A stretch of 64,000 nucleotides of DNA from Ferrovibrio terrae (GCF_007197755.1 NZ_CP041636.1:3074001-3138000); one strand, 5' to 3'; positions 49,965-58,711 are shown, numbered from the stretch's first letter. Numbers and translations: made by a program. Notes: generated from the letters alone by a model not told the origin.

Positions 49965-51152
49965 CTAACTGCTGGCGTGTGCTTCGCTGGATGCCGTGCG
50001 CAGCATCAGCATGGCGGCGAAACCGGCCACGCAGAGTCCGGAGGTGAACAGCAGCACATACTGGCCGTACCATTCGAGCAGGAGCGCAAAGACGAAAGGC
50101 GCTCCCGCCTGTCCGAAGCGGGCCGGCGCGACCAGCCAGCCCTGACGGCGGCCGTAGCCTGCGGGCCCGAAGATCACCAGCGGCAGGGTGCCTTTCGCAA
50201 TCGTCATCACACCGTTGCCCGCGCCATGCAGGAGCGTGAAGAGATAGGCCGCTGGCGCGCCAAACAGCAGCAGGGCGGCGACGCCAAGCGGATGTGTGAT
50301 CGAGGCAAGCCGCGCCGAGAGCAGCGGATGGAATTTCTGCAGCAGGGTGTGCTCCAGAATGCGGGCCGCCACCTGCGCCGGCCCGACCAGTGCGGCGGCG
50401 GCAATCGCCACCGTCTTGGTGGCGCCGGCGGCTTCCAGGATGCGCGGCAGATGCGCCGCCATGGCCGTGCTGGTGATCCAGGTGACGGCGAAGGCGAAAG
50501 CCAGCAGCAGCATCGGCCGGCTGAACAGTGTGGCGTCGACGCTTTCCGCCGTGGCCGCCGGTGCGGTCGCATGCGCACCGAGTTCGCGCGGGATGAGCAG
50601 CCGGTTGAGCGGCAATCCGATCAGGAGATGCGCGCCGGCCCAGACAAAGCAGGTGACGCGCCAGCCCCATTCGGCATCGAGCAACGCCGAGATCGGCCAG
50701 CAGACCGTGCTGGCGAAACCGGCCAGCAGCGTGATCCCGGTGATCGCGCTGCGTGAGGACTTGCCATAGATCGCCGTGAGGGTGGCGAAGGCGGCTTCAT
50801 ACAGGCCGATGGCCATGCCGAAGCCGATCAGCAGCCAGGCAGCGACGAAGACGACAAGGTTTGGCGCGGCACCCAGCAGGGCAAGACCGGCGGCGAAGAT
50901 CAGGCTCGACAGCGTCAGGATGTTGCGGCCGCCGAAACGGTCGATGCGATGCCCGACACCGGGACCGATGAAGGCGGTCAGCAGCATCGCGGCCGAGAAG
51001 GCGCCGTAGATCCAGCCGGTCGAGACGCCGAAGTCGGCCGCCATCGGCCCGGCCAGGATCGCCGGCAGATAATAGGTCGAACCCCAACCCAGCGTTTGTG
51101 CGGTGCCCAGGGCAATGACGACGAGGGTGCGTCGGTCTTGTGAAATCGGCAT
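49965..51152 (-). CDS. MFS transporter in the arsenic island
   Basis: A 395-residue, 12-helix major facilitator. Helices are arranged around a GHRIDRFGGRN loop between helices 2 and 3, the usual MFS signature. Its start lies 6 nt after the arsO-like stop with the ribosome site GAGGA inside that gene, so the two are coupled. The context suggests efflux of an arsenical, in the manner of ArsJ- or ArsK-type MFS pumps; no GAPDH-like ArsJ partner is present. The substrate is inferred from neighbours only. Confidence 0.85.
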   Translation of the reverse strand: MPISQDRRTLVVIALGTAQTLGWGSTYYLPAILAGPMAADFGVSTGWIYGAFSAAMLLTAFIGPGVGHRIDRFGGRNILTLSSLIFAAGLALLGAAPNLVVFVAAWLLIGFGMAIGLYEAAFATLTAIYGKSSRSAITGITLLAGFASTVCWPISALLDAEWGWRVTCFVWAGAHLLIGLPLNRLLIPRELGAHATAPAATAESVDATLFSRPMLLLAFAFAVTWITSTAMAAHLPRILEAAGATKTVAIAAAALVGPAQVAARILEHTLLQKFHPLLSARLASITHPLGVAALLLFGAPAAYLFTLLHGAGNGVMTIAKGTLPLVIFGPAGYGRRQGWLVAPARFGQAGAPFVFALLLEWYGQYVLLFTSGLCVAGFAAMLMLRTASSEAHASS

Positions 51153-51158
51153 AAGTCC

Positions 51159-52595
51159 TCAGCAGCAGGCGTTGGCGGCCACCGGCTGTGCCGGCTTGCC
51201 GGCTTTCAGGTTAGCATCGTTGGCCTTGCTGCAGCAGGCGGTCGCCGCGGGCACCGGTTCGGGCGTGCCGCAGCAACTGGTGCCGCAGCGTTCGCCGTCA
51301 CCCTCGGCGCCGGTCACTTTAGGCAGGTTGGTGCTGCACACGCCGGTTTCCGGCAGGTCGAGCTGGATATCATCGGCGGCGACCATGTCGCCGGCCAGCG
51401 CCGCCACAATCGAGCGCACCTGTTCATAGCCGGTCGCCAGCAGGAAGGTGGGCGCGCGGCCATAACTCTTGATGCCGGCGATGTAGAAGCCGGTATCAGG
51501 CTGCGCCAGTTCGCGATGGCCATGCGGACGCACGGTGCCACAGGAATGCACATTGGGATCGATCATCGGCGCCAGCACGCGCGGGCTTTCGGTGGCCGGA
51601 TCGAGATCGAGGCGGACTTCGCGCAGCATGGTCAGGTCAGGCTGCTGTCCGGTGGCGGCGATGATGCGGTCGACTTCCAGCATCTGGTCGTCACCACCCG
51701 GTGTCGCCAGCGTCACCTTCAGCGTATCGCCGGTCTCGATGCGCGTCACGGTCCTGTGCAGATGCAGGTCGATGCCGCCGGCCTTCACCAACCTTTCCAG
51801 TGCCTGCCCGAGTGCGCCGCGTGCCGCCAGTTTGTCATTCGCACCGCCGCCAAAGAGACGCGCGAGGCTTGCGCCGCGGACCGCCCAGATGATTTCAGTG
51901 CCGGGGGCGCGCTGTTTCAGCTGCGCGAGATCAAGCAGTACATTGGCGGCGGAATGCCCCGCACCGATCACCAGCACGCGCCTGCCGGCATACTGTGCGG
52001 TGTCCCTGTCGAGAACGTCCGGCACGCCATAGGCGATCACATCGGTGGCAGCGGTCTCACCGGGCACCGGCAGGCCGTTGGTGCCGATGGGGTTGGGCTG
52101 CGACCAGGTGCCCGAGGTATCGATCACGGCCGAGGCGAGTTGCTCGCGGGTCTGCCCGTCATTTGTTTCGACAATCACCGAATAGGGCGCATGTTCGCGG
52201 CCTGCGGACTTCATCTTGTCGAAGCCAAGACGGCTGACGCCGGTGACGCGCGCGTTGAGGTCCAGCACCGCGGCGATCTCAGGCGTGGCGGCCAGCGGCT
52301 GCAGATACTGCTCATACAGCTCCGTGCCGGTCGGATGCGCGCTGCGCTTCGGCGCCTGCCAGTTGGTTTTGTCCAGCAGCGCGCGCGCGGCCTTGTCGAT
52401 ATTGTAGGACCAGGGCGAGAAGAGCTGCACATGGCCCCAGTCGCGCACATGGGCCGCGACAGTGTCGCCAGCCTCCAGCAGTTTCACCGGCATGTTGCGC
52501 GCGATCAGATGCGCGGCGGCGGCAAGGCCTACAGGCCCGGCGCCGATCACGATGACGGGCAGGGCGGCGGGGACGATCTTGCTATGGGCGGTCAT
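51159..52595 (-). CDS. arsO: ArsO-like FAD-dependent monooxygenase/oxidoreductase with Cys-rich C-terminal tail
   Basis: A 478-residue flavoprotein. The FAD motif is VIGAGPVGLAAAAHL near the N-terminus and a second nucleotide motif VLVIGAGHSAANVLLDL is near residue 210, the layout of class B-type flavin monooxygenases and of ArsO. From about residue 419 the fold ends and a tail of 60 residues follows with eight Cys (420, 437, 441-442, 454-455, 477-478), including three CC pairs, one being the last two residues. Linked to arsR2 and an MFS gene. The reaction is unproven; the tail may bind As(III) or a metal. Confidence 0.85.
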   Translation of the reverse strand: MTAHSKIVPAALPVIVIGAGPVGLAAAAHLIARNMPVKLLEAGDTVAAHVRDWGHVQLFSPWSYNIDKAARALLDKTNWQAPKRSAHPTGTELYEQYLQPLAATPEIAAVLDLNARVTGVSRLGFDKMKSAGREHAPYSVIVETNDGQTREQLASAVIDTSGTWSQPNPIGTNGLPVPGETAATDVIAYGVPDVLDRDTAQYAGRRVLVIGAGHSAANVLLDLAQLKQRAPGTEIIWAVRGASLARLFGGGANDKLAARGALGQALERLVKAGGIDLHLHRTVTRIETGDTLKVTLATPGGDDQMLEVDRIIAATGQQPDLTMLREVRLDLDPATESPRVLAPMIDPNVHSCGTVRPHGHRELAQPDTGFYIAGIKSYGRAPTFLLATGYEQVRSIVAALAGDMVAADDIQLDLPETGVCSTNLPKVTGAEGDGERCGTSCCGTPEPVPAATACCSKANDANLKAGKPAQPVAANACC

Positions 52596-52611
52596 GTTGT
52601 TTCCTTCGGTG

Positions 52612-52628
52612 TTCGTCGAAATACGAAT
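52612..52628 (-). promoter_or_regulatory. ArsR-type operator upstream of the arsO-like gene
   Basis: TTCGT and ACGAA(T) flank CGAAAT, with the palindrome TTCGTCGAA at 52612-52620. The same TTCGTCGAA-type core recurs at the arsR2 start, so both are probably bound by ArsR2. It sits within the 50-nt gap between arsR2 and the arsO-like gene. Confidence 0.5.
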
Positions 52629-52645
52629 AAGCGGGCCAAATTTTT

Positions 52646-53023
52646 TTACAGGTCGCCGATCAGATGCTGCATGCGGCGCAGCTTCTCCAGGTCGATGCAG
52701 TAGCAGGGGCGGTCGCCCTCGATCTCGCCTTTGACCAGACCGGCATCCTTCAGGATGGTCAGGTGCTGGGAGGCGGTGGAGGGGGCGACCGGCAGCAGGT
52801 CGGCCAGCTTGCCGAAGTAGCAGGCGCCGATGCGCAGCAGGTTGCGCAGGATCAGGATGCGGACCGGATGACCGAGCGCCTTGGCCAGCATCGCCAGTTC
52901 CTCATCCGCCGGCCGGAGGGATTCGGCGAGGGCAGCCGGGGGCAGACCAGTGGTGCAGCAGCCATCCTCCAGTGCGGTGGCATGGCTTTCGGGTTTGGTC
53001 GCGGAGGTAATCTTGTTCGTCAT
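52646..53023 (-). CDS. ArsR-family repressor (N-terminal cysteine pair)
   Basis: A 125-residue winged-helix regulator with recognition helix around APSTASQHLTILKDAGL. It has an N-terminal pair Cys22-Cys23 (DGCCTTG) plus Cys68 (GACYFGK) and Cys107/Cys109 (RPCYC). The 22/23/68 placement resembles the Cys15/Cys16/Cys55 site of Corynebacterium glutamicum ArsR, different from the C-terminal triad of ArsR1. It appears to head the arsR2-arsO-MFS unit. Confidence 0.9.
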   Translation of the reverse strand: MTNKITSATKPESHATALEDGCCTTGLPPAALAESLRPADEELAMLAKALGHPVRILILRNLLRIGACYFGKLADLLPVAPSTASQHLTILKDAGLVKGEIEGDRPCYCIDLEKLRRMQHLIGDL

Positions 53024-53060
53024 TCGACGAATAACATATACGCCTGGATTCAGGTGTCAA
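53022..53060 (-). promoter_or_regulatory. arsR2 promoter with operator overlapping the start codon
   Basis: On the minus strand TTGACA (53060-53055), a 16-nt spacer and TATGTT (53038-53033) lie just upstream of the ATG (53023). The near-perfect palindrome ATTCGTCGAAT (53032-53022) spans the region from just after the -10 into the start codon. Only 9 nt separate the -10 from the ATG, predicting a leaderless or near-leaderless mRNA. Confidence 0.6.
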
Positions 53061-53082
53061 TCAGCATCTGCGCAGGACTTAA

Positions 53083-53101
53083 TTGCGATTAATTCTCATA
53101 T
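53083..53101 (+). promoter_or_regulatory. Fur-like box upstream of the ECF sigma gene
   Basis: TTGCGATTAATTCTCATAT closely resembles the form GCGAATGATTCTCATT seen at Fur-regulated sigma genes of iron-uptake systems (13 of 16 positions by my comparison). It is about 30 nt before the start codon, so iron-dependent repression is likely. Confidence 0.6.
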
Positions 53102-53131
53102 AGGTTATGCCTGCCCCACTTCCGGGGGACC

Positions 53132-53692
53132 ATGATCACCATCCGCGACATCTTGCTGGCGGCTTTTTCCGAGCACCAGGACAGCCTGAAGCGCTTCCTG
53201 GCCCGGCGGCTGGGCAATGTCACGCTGGCCGAGGACCTGGCGCAGGAAACCTGGCTGCGCGTCGCCAAGATCGATGGCGCGGGCGATGTCGACAATCCGC
53301 GCGCCTATCTGTTCCGCATCGCTGCCAATCTCGCGCTGGATCACCAGCGCCATGTCAATCGCGGCGTCGAGGTCGAGGCGGGGCCGGATCTGCAGGGCAT
53401 CGCCGACCACAGCCCGACGCCAGAAAACATCGCGCTTCACCGCAGCGAATTCAGTCGGCTGCTGCGCGTGGTGGAGGGCCTGACGCCGCGCTGCCGCGAG
53501 GTCTTCATTCTCGCCAAATTCGAGGAGAGGACCTATGCCGAGATCGCGGAAACGCTGGGGATCAGCCGGAATACCGTGATCACCCATATGGTGGCAGCGC
53601 TGTCGGCGATCGAGCGCGCGATGGGGCCGGAAGCCGAGGCGGAAAAAAACGCCGGCGGGTCCTCACTCGGTTTGCCGCGCCGACCGTCTTAA
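53132..53692 (+). CDS. ECF RNA polymerase sigma factor (FecI-like)
   Basis: A 186-residue sigma70-family ECF factor. Region 2 reads LARRLGNVTLAEDLAQETWLRV and region 4 TYAEIAETLGISRNTVITHM. With the following FecR-like gene and TonB receptor it forms an iron-starvation surface-signalling set. Ribosome site GGGGG; a Fur-like box precedes the gene. Confidence 0.95.
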   Translation: MITIRDILLAAFSEHQDSLKRFLARRLGNVTLAEDLAQETWLRVAKIDGAGDVDNPRAYLFRIAANLALDHQRHVNRGVEVEAGPDLQGIADHSPTPENIALHRSEFSRLLRVVEGLTPRCREVFILAKFEERTYAEIAETLGISRNTVITHMVAALSAIERAMGPEAEAEKNAGGSSLGLPRRPS

Positions 53693-53713
53693 GTACAGAC
53701 GCCAAGAGATCCG

Positions 53714-54661
53714 ATGACCGAGCCCCAGCACCATACTAAGCCCCTGATCGACGAGGCCCTGCACTGGCTGGTCGTTCTGCGCGAGGACGACACCCCGCAG
53801 ACGCAGGCGGATTTCCGGGTCTGGCTCGACTCCGGGCCGGAGCATGCTGCCGCCTGGCGACGCGCACAGGATGTGTGGCAGCGCGCCGACATTCTTGCAC
53901 CGGCTATGAAAGAGACTGCGAATGTTGTGTCGCTGCCACCGCGCCGCGCTGCGGTGCGCTGGATGTCTGCCGCCGCGGCCTGTCTGCTGTTGGTGCTGAC
54001 CGGCTATGCCATTGCCTCTGCTGACCTGCTGGCCGACCATCGCACCGCGACGGCGGAACTGCGCAGCATCAGCCTGAAAGACGGCTCGGAGGTGCAGCTC
54101 AGCAGCGCCACGGCACTCTCCGTCGAGATCGGGCAGGACGCGCGCATCGTCACGCTGCACAGGGGCGAGGCGCATTTCAGCGTCGCGCCGGATGCCGCGC
54201 GGCCGTTCATCGTGCGCGCCGCCGGCGGCCAGACGCGGGCGCTCGGCACGGCGTTTGACGTGAAGATCGTGTCTGGCGGCGCCATCGTCACCGTCACCGA
54301 ACATGCCGTCGCGGTGCGCGCGCCCGATGGCCAGACCGGTAATGCCGTCGAAGGCCAGCAGATCCGCTACGGCGCGGCCGGCCTGTCGGATGCCAAAGCC
54401 GTCGATATCGCCGGCGCCATGGCGTGGCGGCGCAACCGGCTGGTCTTCTACGATGCGCCGCTGGGCGAGGTGGTGGCCGATCTGGAGCGCCATCGCCTCG
54501 GCCGGATCATCGTCACTGATGCACGGCTCAAAAGCCTGCCGGTCACGGCGGTGTTCGACAGCGCGCAGACCGATGCGGCGATCGAGACGATCGCGCGCAC
54601 GCTGCCGGTGAAACTGCGGCAGTACGGCACGCTGCTCGCGGTCATTTCCCCCGCCGACTGA
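53714..54661 (+). CDS. FecR-family anti-sigma/transmembrane signal protein
   Basis: A 315-residue single-span protein. The N-terminal cytoplasmic domain (EALHWLVVL and AAAWRRAQDVW, the DUF4880 pattern) contacts the sigma factor. A transmembrane helix (about 78-100) is followed by the periplasmic FecR domain (GEAHFSVAPDAARPFIV and GTAFDVKI) and a C-terminal secretin/STN-like DUF4974 (NRLVFYDAPLGEVVADLERH). It relays the state of the TonB receptor to the sigma factor. Confidence 0.94.
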   Translation: MTEPQHHTKPLIDEALHWLVVLREDDTPQTQADFRVWLDSGPEHAAAWRRAQDVWQRADILAPAMKETANVVSLPPRRAAVRWMSAAAACLLLVLTGYAIASADLLADHRTATAELRSISLKDGSEVQLSSATALSVEIGQDARIVTLHRGEAHFSVAPDAARPFIVRAAGGQTRALGTAFDVKIVSGGAIVTVTEHAVAVRAPDGQTGNAVEGQQIRYGAAGLSDAKAVDIAGAMAWRRNRLVFYDAPLGEVVADLERHRLGRIIVTDARLKSLPVTAVFDSAQTDAAIETIARTLPVKLRQYGTLLAVISPAD

Positions 54662-54757
54662 TTTTTTTCAGATTTCCTCTCATAACCCCCGCCGGGTCCG
54701 GGCGTCATACAGTCATGCAGGCGCAAATGCGTCGCAATCTTAATATTGAGGAAGGGC

Positions 54758-57199
54758 ATGTCCGTGGGTCAGCAGGTGCCGTCGCGTTGCAATTATTCCA
54801 AAGCCAAAGCAAACACTTACAAGGCCCTGTTGCTGGCCAGCGGCGTGGCCTTCGCCCCGGCTGCGGTGCTCGCCCAGGCGACGGACGTCCAACTCGCCCA
54901 GGCCACTGCGCAGACCCGTGGCTTCGACATCGCCGCGCAGGGCCTGCCACAGGCGCTGGTGCGCTTCACCGAAGTGACCGGCCTGCAGCTCTTTGTCGAC
55001 GGCAACACCACGCGCGCGCTGCAGTCGCCCGGCGTGCGCGGCACGATGACGCCGGAAGCAGCGCTGGTCCGCCTGCTCGAAGGCACCGGGCTGACCTATC
55101 GCTTCATCAATCCGACCACGGTAACGCTGGTCGAGGCGCCGAAGTCGGGCGCCGCCGCCGTGCTGCCGACCCTGACGGTGCAGGGCGCGCGCGGTGTGGA
55201 GGAGAATGCCTGGGGTCCGGTTGAGGGCTATGTCGCCACGCGCAGCGGCACCGGCACCAAGACCGACACGCCGCTGCTGGAAACGCCGCAGACCATCACG
55301 GTGATCACGCGCGAGCAGATGGACGAGCAAAAGCCGCGCCAGATCGGTGAGACGCTGCGCTACGTCGCCGGCGTGCGCGCCGAGTCCGGCGGCTTGCAGA
55401 TGCAGCATGACGGCATCCAGATGCGCGGCTTCAACCAGTTCGCCGGCTATCTCTATCGCGATGGCACCCGCGAATTGCCGCAGGCCTTTCTCGGCTTCCA
55501 TGCGCCCGAGCCCTACAACATGGAACGCGTCGAAGTGATCAAGGGCCCGGCCTCGATTCTCTACGGTCAGAATTCGCCCGGCGGCCTGGTCAACATGGTG
55601 ACCAAGCGACCGACCGACAAACCGATCAATGAAGTGGAAGTGCAGGGCGGCAGCTTCGAGCGCAAGCAGATCGCCGCCGATGTCGGCGGCGCGGCGACCG
55701 ACAAGGTGTCGTATCGCCTGGTGGCGCTCGCGCGCGACAGCGAAACCCAGGTCGATTACGTTGATGACAACCGCATCTTCCTCGCCGGTGGCCTGACCTT
55801 GCGCCCGGGCGACAATACCACCGTGACCCTGCTGATGGATCATCAGCGCGATGACTCGCTGTATCTCTACGGCCTGCCGTCGGTTGGCACCGTGCTGTCG
55901 AGCGCGAATGGCAAAATCCCGCTCAACCGCTTTATCGGTGAGCCGGGCTACGATTCCAACACGCTGATCAAGACCTCGTTCAGCGCGCTGACCGAGCATC
56001 AGCTCAGCGATATCTGGACCCTGCGCCAGACCCTGCGGTTCAGCGATCACGATTACGATGCGCAGAGCATGTTCCTGGGCACGCAGGTGGGCACCGGCCC
56101 CATCTATAATCGCAATATCCAGCGTCGCCTGGCGGCCGGCCGTGTCTTCACCGCCGACCAGCATGCGGAGGCGAAATTCGAGACCGGTCCGGTCAGGCAC
56201 ACGGCGATCCTCGGCTTCGACTACCAGCATAGTTCGCTGGATGTGATGACCGGTAACGGCACGGGCGCCGGCGGCCAGATCAACATCTTCTCGCCGACCT
56301 ATGGCGTCGCCACGGTGACGACACCGGCCTTCACCAGCGGCTCGGACCAGCGCATCGTGCAGATGGGGGCCTATTTCCAGGACCAGATCAAATACGACAA
56401 CTGGGTTCTGCTGCTTGGCGGTCGCCAGGATCGCGCCGTCAACGACAACTACAACCGCTTCACCCAGAACAAGGCGCACCAGGACGACCAGGCTTTCACT
56501 GGCCGCGCCGGCCTGATGTATCTCTTCGACTCCGGCCTCGCGCCCTACATCTCCTATGCCGAATCCTTCGAGCCGGTTGGTGGCACCGACTTTGCCGGCA
56601 GCCAGTTCGTGCCCGAGACCGGGCAGCAACGTGAGATTGGCGTCAAGTTCCAGCCCAAGGGCTATGACAGCTTCATCACGGTCTCTGCCTTCGACCTGAA
56701 GCGGCAGAATGTGACGACGACCGATCCGGTCAACACCGGCTTCAGCATCCAGACCGGCGAAGTGACCTCGCGCGGCCTCGAGCTGGAGGGCAAGGCCAGC
56801 CTCAACCGCGAACTCGACCTGATCGCCACCTACACCTATCAGGATGTGGAAGTCACCCGCAGCAACGGCACCGATTTCGGCAAGCGCCCGGTGCGCGTGC
56901 CCGAGCATATGGCGTCGCTCTGGGCCGACTATACTCTGCGCAGCGGCGAGGCCGCCGGTCTCGGCTTCGGCGCCGGCGTGCGCTATATCGGCAGCAGTTA
57001 TGGCACCAGCACCAACACCTTCGAGGTGCCGGCCTTTGCCCTGTTCGACAGTGCCGTGCATTACGACTGGCAGAATTTCCGCTTCGCGGTGAATGCGGCC
57101 AATCTGTTCGACAAGGAAAACCTGACCTGCAGCTCGGCGACGAACTGCAGTTACGGCATCGGCCGCACCATCATCGCCTCGGTGCGGTATCGCTGGTAA
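54758..57199 (+). CDS. TonB-dependent ferric-siderophore receptor with signalling domain
   Basis: An 813-residue outer-membrane receptor. Signal peptide ends near VLAQA. An N-terminal STN signalling domain (about 50-125, FDIAAQGLPQALVRF) precedes the plug (TPLLETPQTITVITREQM), and a 22-strand barrel ends in aromatic residues (SVRYRW). The STN domain is what allows signalling through FecR. ATG 54758 is preferred because GAGGAAGGG precedes it. Ligand likely a ferric siderophore; identity unknown. Confidence 0.95.
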   Translation: MSVGQQVPSRCNYSKAKANTYKALLLASGVAFAPAAVLAQATDVQLAQATAQTRGFDIAAQGLPQALVRFTEVTGLQLFVDGNTTRALQSPGVRGTMTPEAALVRLLEGTGLTYRFINPTTVTLVEAPKSGAAAVLPTLTVQGARGVEENAWGPVEGYVATRSGTGTKTDTPLLETPQTITVITREQMDEQKPRQIGETLRYVAGVRAESGGLQMQHDGIQMRGFNQFAGYLYRDGTRELPQAFLGFHAPEPYNMERVEVIKGPASILYGQNSPGGLVNMVTKRPTDKPINEVEVQGGSFERKQIAADVGGAATDKVSYRLVALARDSETQVDYVDDNRIFLAGGLTLRPGDNTTVTLLMDHQRDDSLYLYGLPSVGTVLSSANGKIPLNRFIGEPGYDSNTLIKTSFSALTEHQLSDIWTLRQTLRFSDHDYDAQSMFLGTQVGTGPIYNRNIQRRLAAGRVFTADQHAEAKFETGPVRHTAILGFDYQHSSLDVMTGNGTGAGGQINIFSPTYGVATVTTPAFTSGSDQRIVQMGAYFQDQIKYDNWVLLLGGRQDRAVNDNYNRFTQNKAHQDDQAFTGRAGLMYLFDSGLAPYISYAESFEPVGGTDFAGSQFVPETGQQREIGVKFQPKGYDSFITVSAFDLKRQNVTTTDPVNTGFSIQTGEVTSRGLELEGKASLNRELDLIATYTYQDVEVTRSNGTDFGKRPVRVPEHMASLWADYTLRSGEAAGLGFGAGVRYIGSSYGTSTNTFEVPAFALFDSAVHYDWQNFRFAVNAANLFDKENLTCSSATNCSYGIGRTIIASVRYRW

Positions 57200-57204
57200 T
57201 CCCC

Positions 57205-58413
57205 ATGCTGGACGGGGTTGCCACGCGGCCCTTCTGGCTGCTGGTTCACCGCATCGCCGGGTTAGCGACGGCAGGGTTTCTGTTCGTCGCCGGTCTGACC
57301 GGTGCGGTGATCGCGTTCCATTTCGAACTCGATGCCTGGTTGAACGCCGATATATTCCACGTCGCCGGCGAGGCTCCGCCGCTGCCGCTTGAAACGCTGG
57401 TCGGGCGCGTGGAGGCGTCCGAGCCCAGGGCGACGGTGCGCTATGTGCCACTGAATGCGAAGCCGGGTGAGAGTTGGCGCCTCAGTCTGCGCCCCCGGAC
57501 CGATCCACAGACCGGTCAGCTGTTCAATCTCGGCTACGACCAGATCTTCGTCGACCCGGCGACGGGCGCGATCCTCGAACGGCGCCAGCGCTTTAGCGAT
57601 CGCCTCGACCGCCGCCACATCGTGGGTTTCCTGTACGAGTTGCACTATCGCCTGCATCTGCCTGGTCGCTGGGGCGCCTGGCTGATGGGGGGCGTGGCCC
57701 TGATCTGGCTGTTCGACTGCTTTGTCGGAGCCGCGCTCACCCTGCCGAAGGCGCGACCGCTGCTGCGGCACTGGAGCGTTTCATGGCGGATCAAGCGACC
57801 GGCCAGTCAACGCCGGCGTTATCTCGATCTGCACCGGGTCGGCGGATTGTGGCTCTGGCCAGTGCTGGTGGTGCTGGCGTTTACCAGCATCTACTTCAAC
57901 CTGAACCGCGAGGTCTTCCGCCCGGTCGTGTCCCTGTTCAGCACGCTGACACCGACGCCGTTCGACCAGCGTGCGGCGCTCCCACCCGGCAAACAGCCGG
58001 CCCGGAGGCTCGGTTTTGCCGAGATCGCGATCCGGGCAGCAGCCGAAACGGAACGGTTCGGGTGGGCCGACCGGCCCGGCGGCATCTCATACAATGCCGC
58101 CTACAGCATTTACGCGGTGCACTTCTTCCCCGGCCAGTCGGATTATGGCGCCGGGTCGAACCCGCCTTATCTCTATTTTGATGCCCAGGACGGCCGCCTG
58201 CTTGCCGCCGAAATTCCCGGGCAGGGCACGGCGGGCGACGTCTTCCTGCGGCTGCAGTTTCCCCTGCATAGCGGCTGGATCGCCGGCCTGGCAGGGCGGG
58301 TCACCGTGGCCATCGCCGGGCTGATCACCGCGATGCTGTCGGTGACCGGGGTCATCCTGTGGTACCGCAGAGGTCGCAAAGCCAGGGCGACGCCCACCGC
58401 AGGTCCGCTCTGA
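57205..58413 (+). CDS. PepSY-domain membrane protein (siderophore-linked reductase-like)
   Basis: A 402-residue inner-membrane protein, four transmembrane helices (about 10-35, 148-172, 207-230 and 368-392). HRIAGLATAGFLFVAGLTG and the periplasmic PepSY segments are typical of PepSY_TM proteins encoded beside TonB receptors, some of which reduce ferric siderophores (FsrB/FegB-like). It begins 5 nt after the receptor stop, so it belongs to the same transcript. Confidence 0.92.
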   Translation: MLDGVATRPFWLLVHRIAGLATAGFLFVAGLTGAVIAFHFELDAWLNADIFHVAGEAPPLPLETLVGRVEASEPRATVRYVPLNAKPGESWRLSLRPRTDPQTGQLFNLGYDQIFVDPATGAILERRQRFSDRLDRRHIVGFLYELHYRLHLPGRWGAWLMGGVALIWLFDCFVGAALTLPKARPLLRHWSVSWRIKRPASQRRRYLDLHRVGGLWLWPVLVVLAFTSIYFNLNREVFRPVVSLFSTLTPTPFDQRAALPPGKQPARRLGFAEIAIRAAAETERFGWADRPGGISYNAAYSIYAVHFFPGQSDYGAGSNPPYLYFDAQDGRLLAAEIPGQGTAGDVFLRLQFPLHSGWIAGLAGRVTVAIAGLITAMLSVTGVILWYRRGRKARATPTAGPL

Positions 58414-58711
58414 ACTGATTGCCGCCGGCCTGTCTGCGCAGCTTGCCCGCCTTTCGCTTTAGGCTTGACCAATAACGAAAGTTGCCATATTGTTCTATAT
58501 ATAAGTTATTGTTTTGCGGGGCTTATCAGGAAATAAGAAAGAATAAGCATCAAATAAGACGGGATAGGATGCGGGTAAGCCGGGATTGGGCCTTTGCCGG
58601 ATTTAAACAGCTGATGTAAGCCAGTAGAGATTTGTCGGGAGCGCCGCAGGATAAGCGGGCAGACGCTGCAGCCTGGTCTGAGAATTTAACTTTGAAAGTT
58701 TAAACAAGATC
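58414..58711. other. AT-rich intergenic region before the 84-residue membrane protein
   Basis: This 298-bp gap has markedly lower GC at 58470-58565 than the surrounding genes. It holds three AATAAG copies in phase with the helix and several related TAAG words further on (58575, 58617, 58652). No ORF or structural RNA recognised. Confidence 0.5.
58532..58558 (+). repeat. Three helically phased AATAAG repeats
   Basis: AATAAG at 58532, 58542 and 58553, 10 and 11 bp apart, next to the inverted form CTTATC at about 58522. Helical phasing suggests a cooperative binding site or DNA bend, but the array is short. Confidence 0.4.

Noticed and set aside
54662-54757. A specific ECF-sigma promoter upstream of the TonB receptor
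   Set aside because: Candidate words (TTTCCTCTCATAA and GTCATAC) exist at plausible spacing, but I know no consensus for this sigma group that would make the assignment more than a guess.
54740-57451. A 903-codon open frame opposite the TonB receptor
   Set aside because: Same GC-rich antisense effect; no recognisable domain, whereas the plus strand encodes an evident signal peptide, STN domain, plug and barrel.
58532-58558. Short AATAAG array as a CRISPR or origin iteron
   Set aside because: Units are only 6 bp with no spacer-repeat structure, no cas genes and no replication initiator gene nearby.
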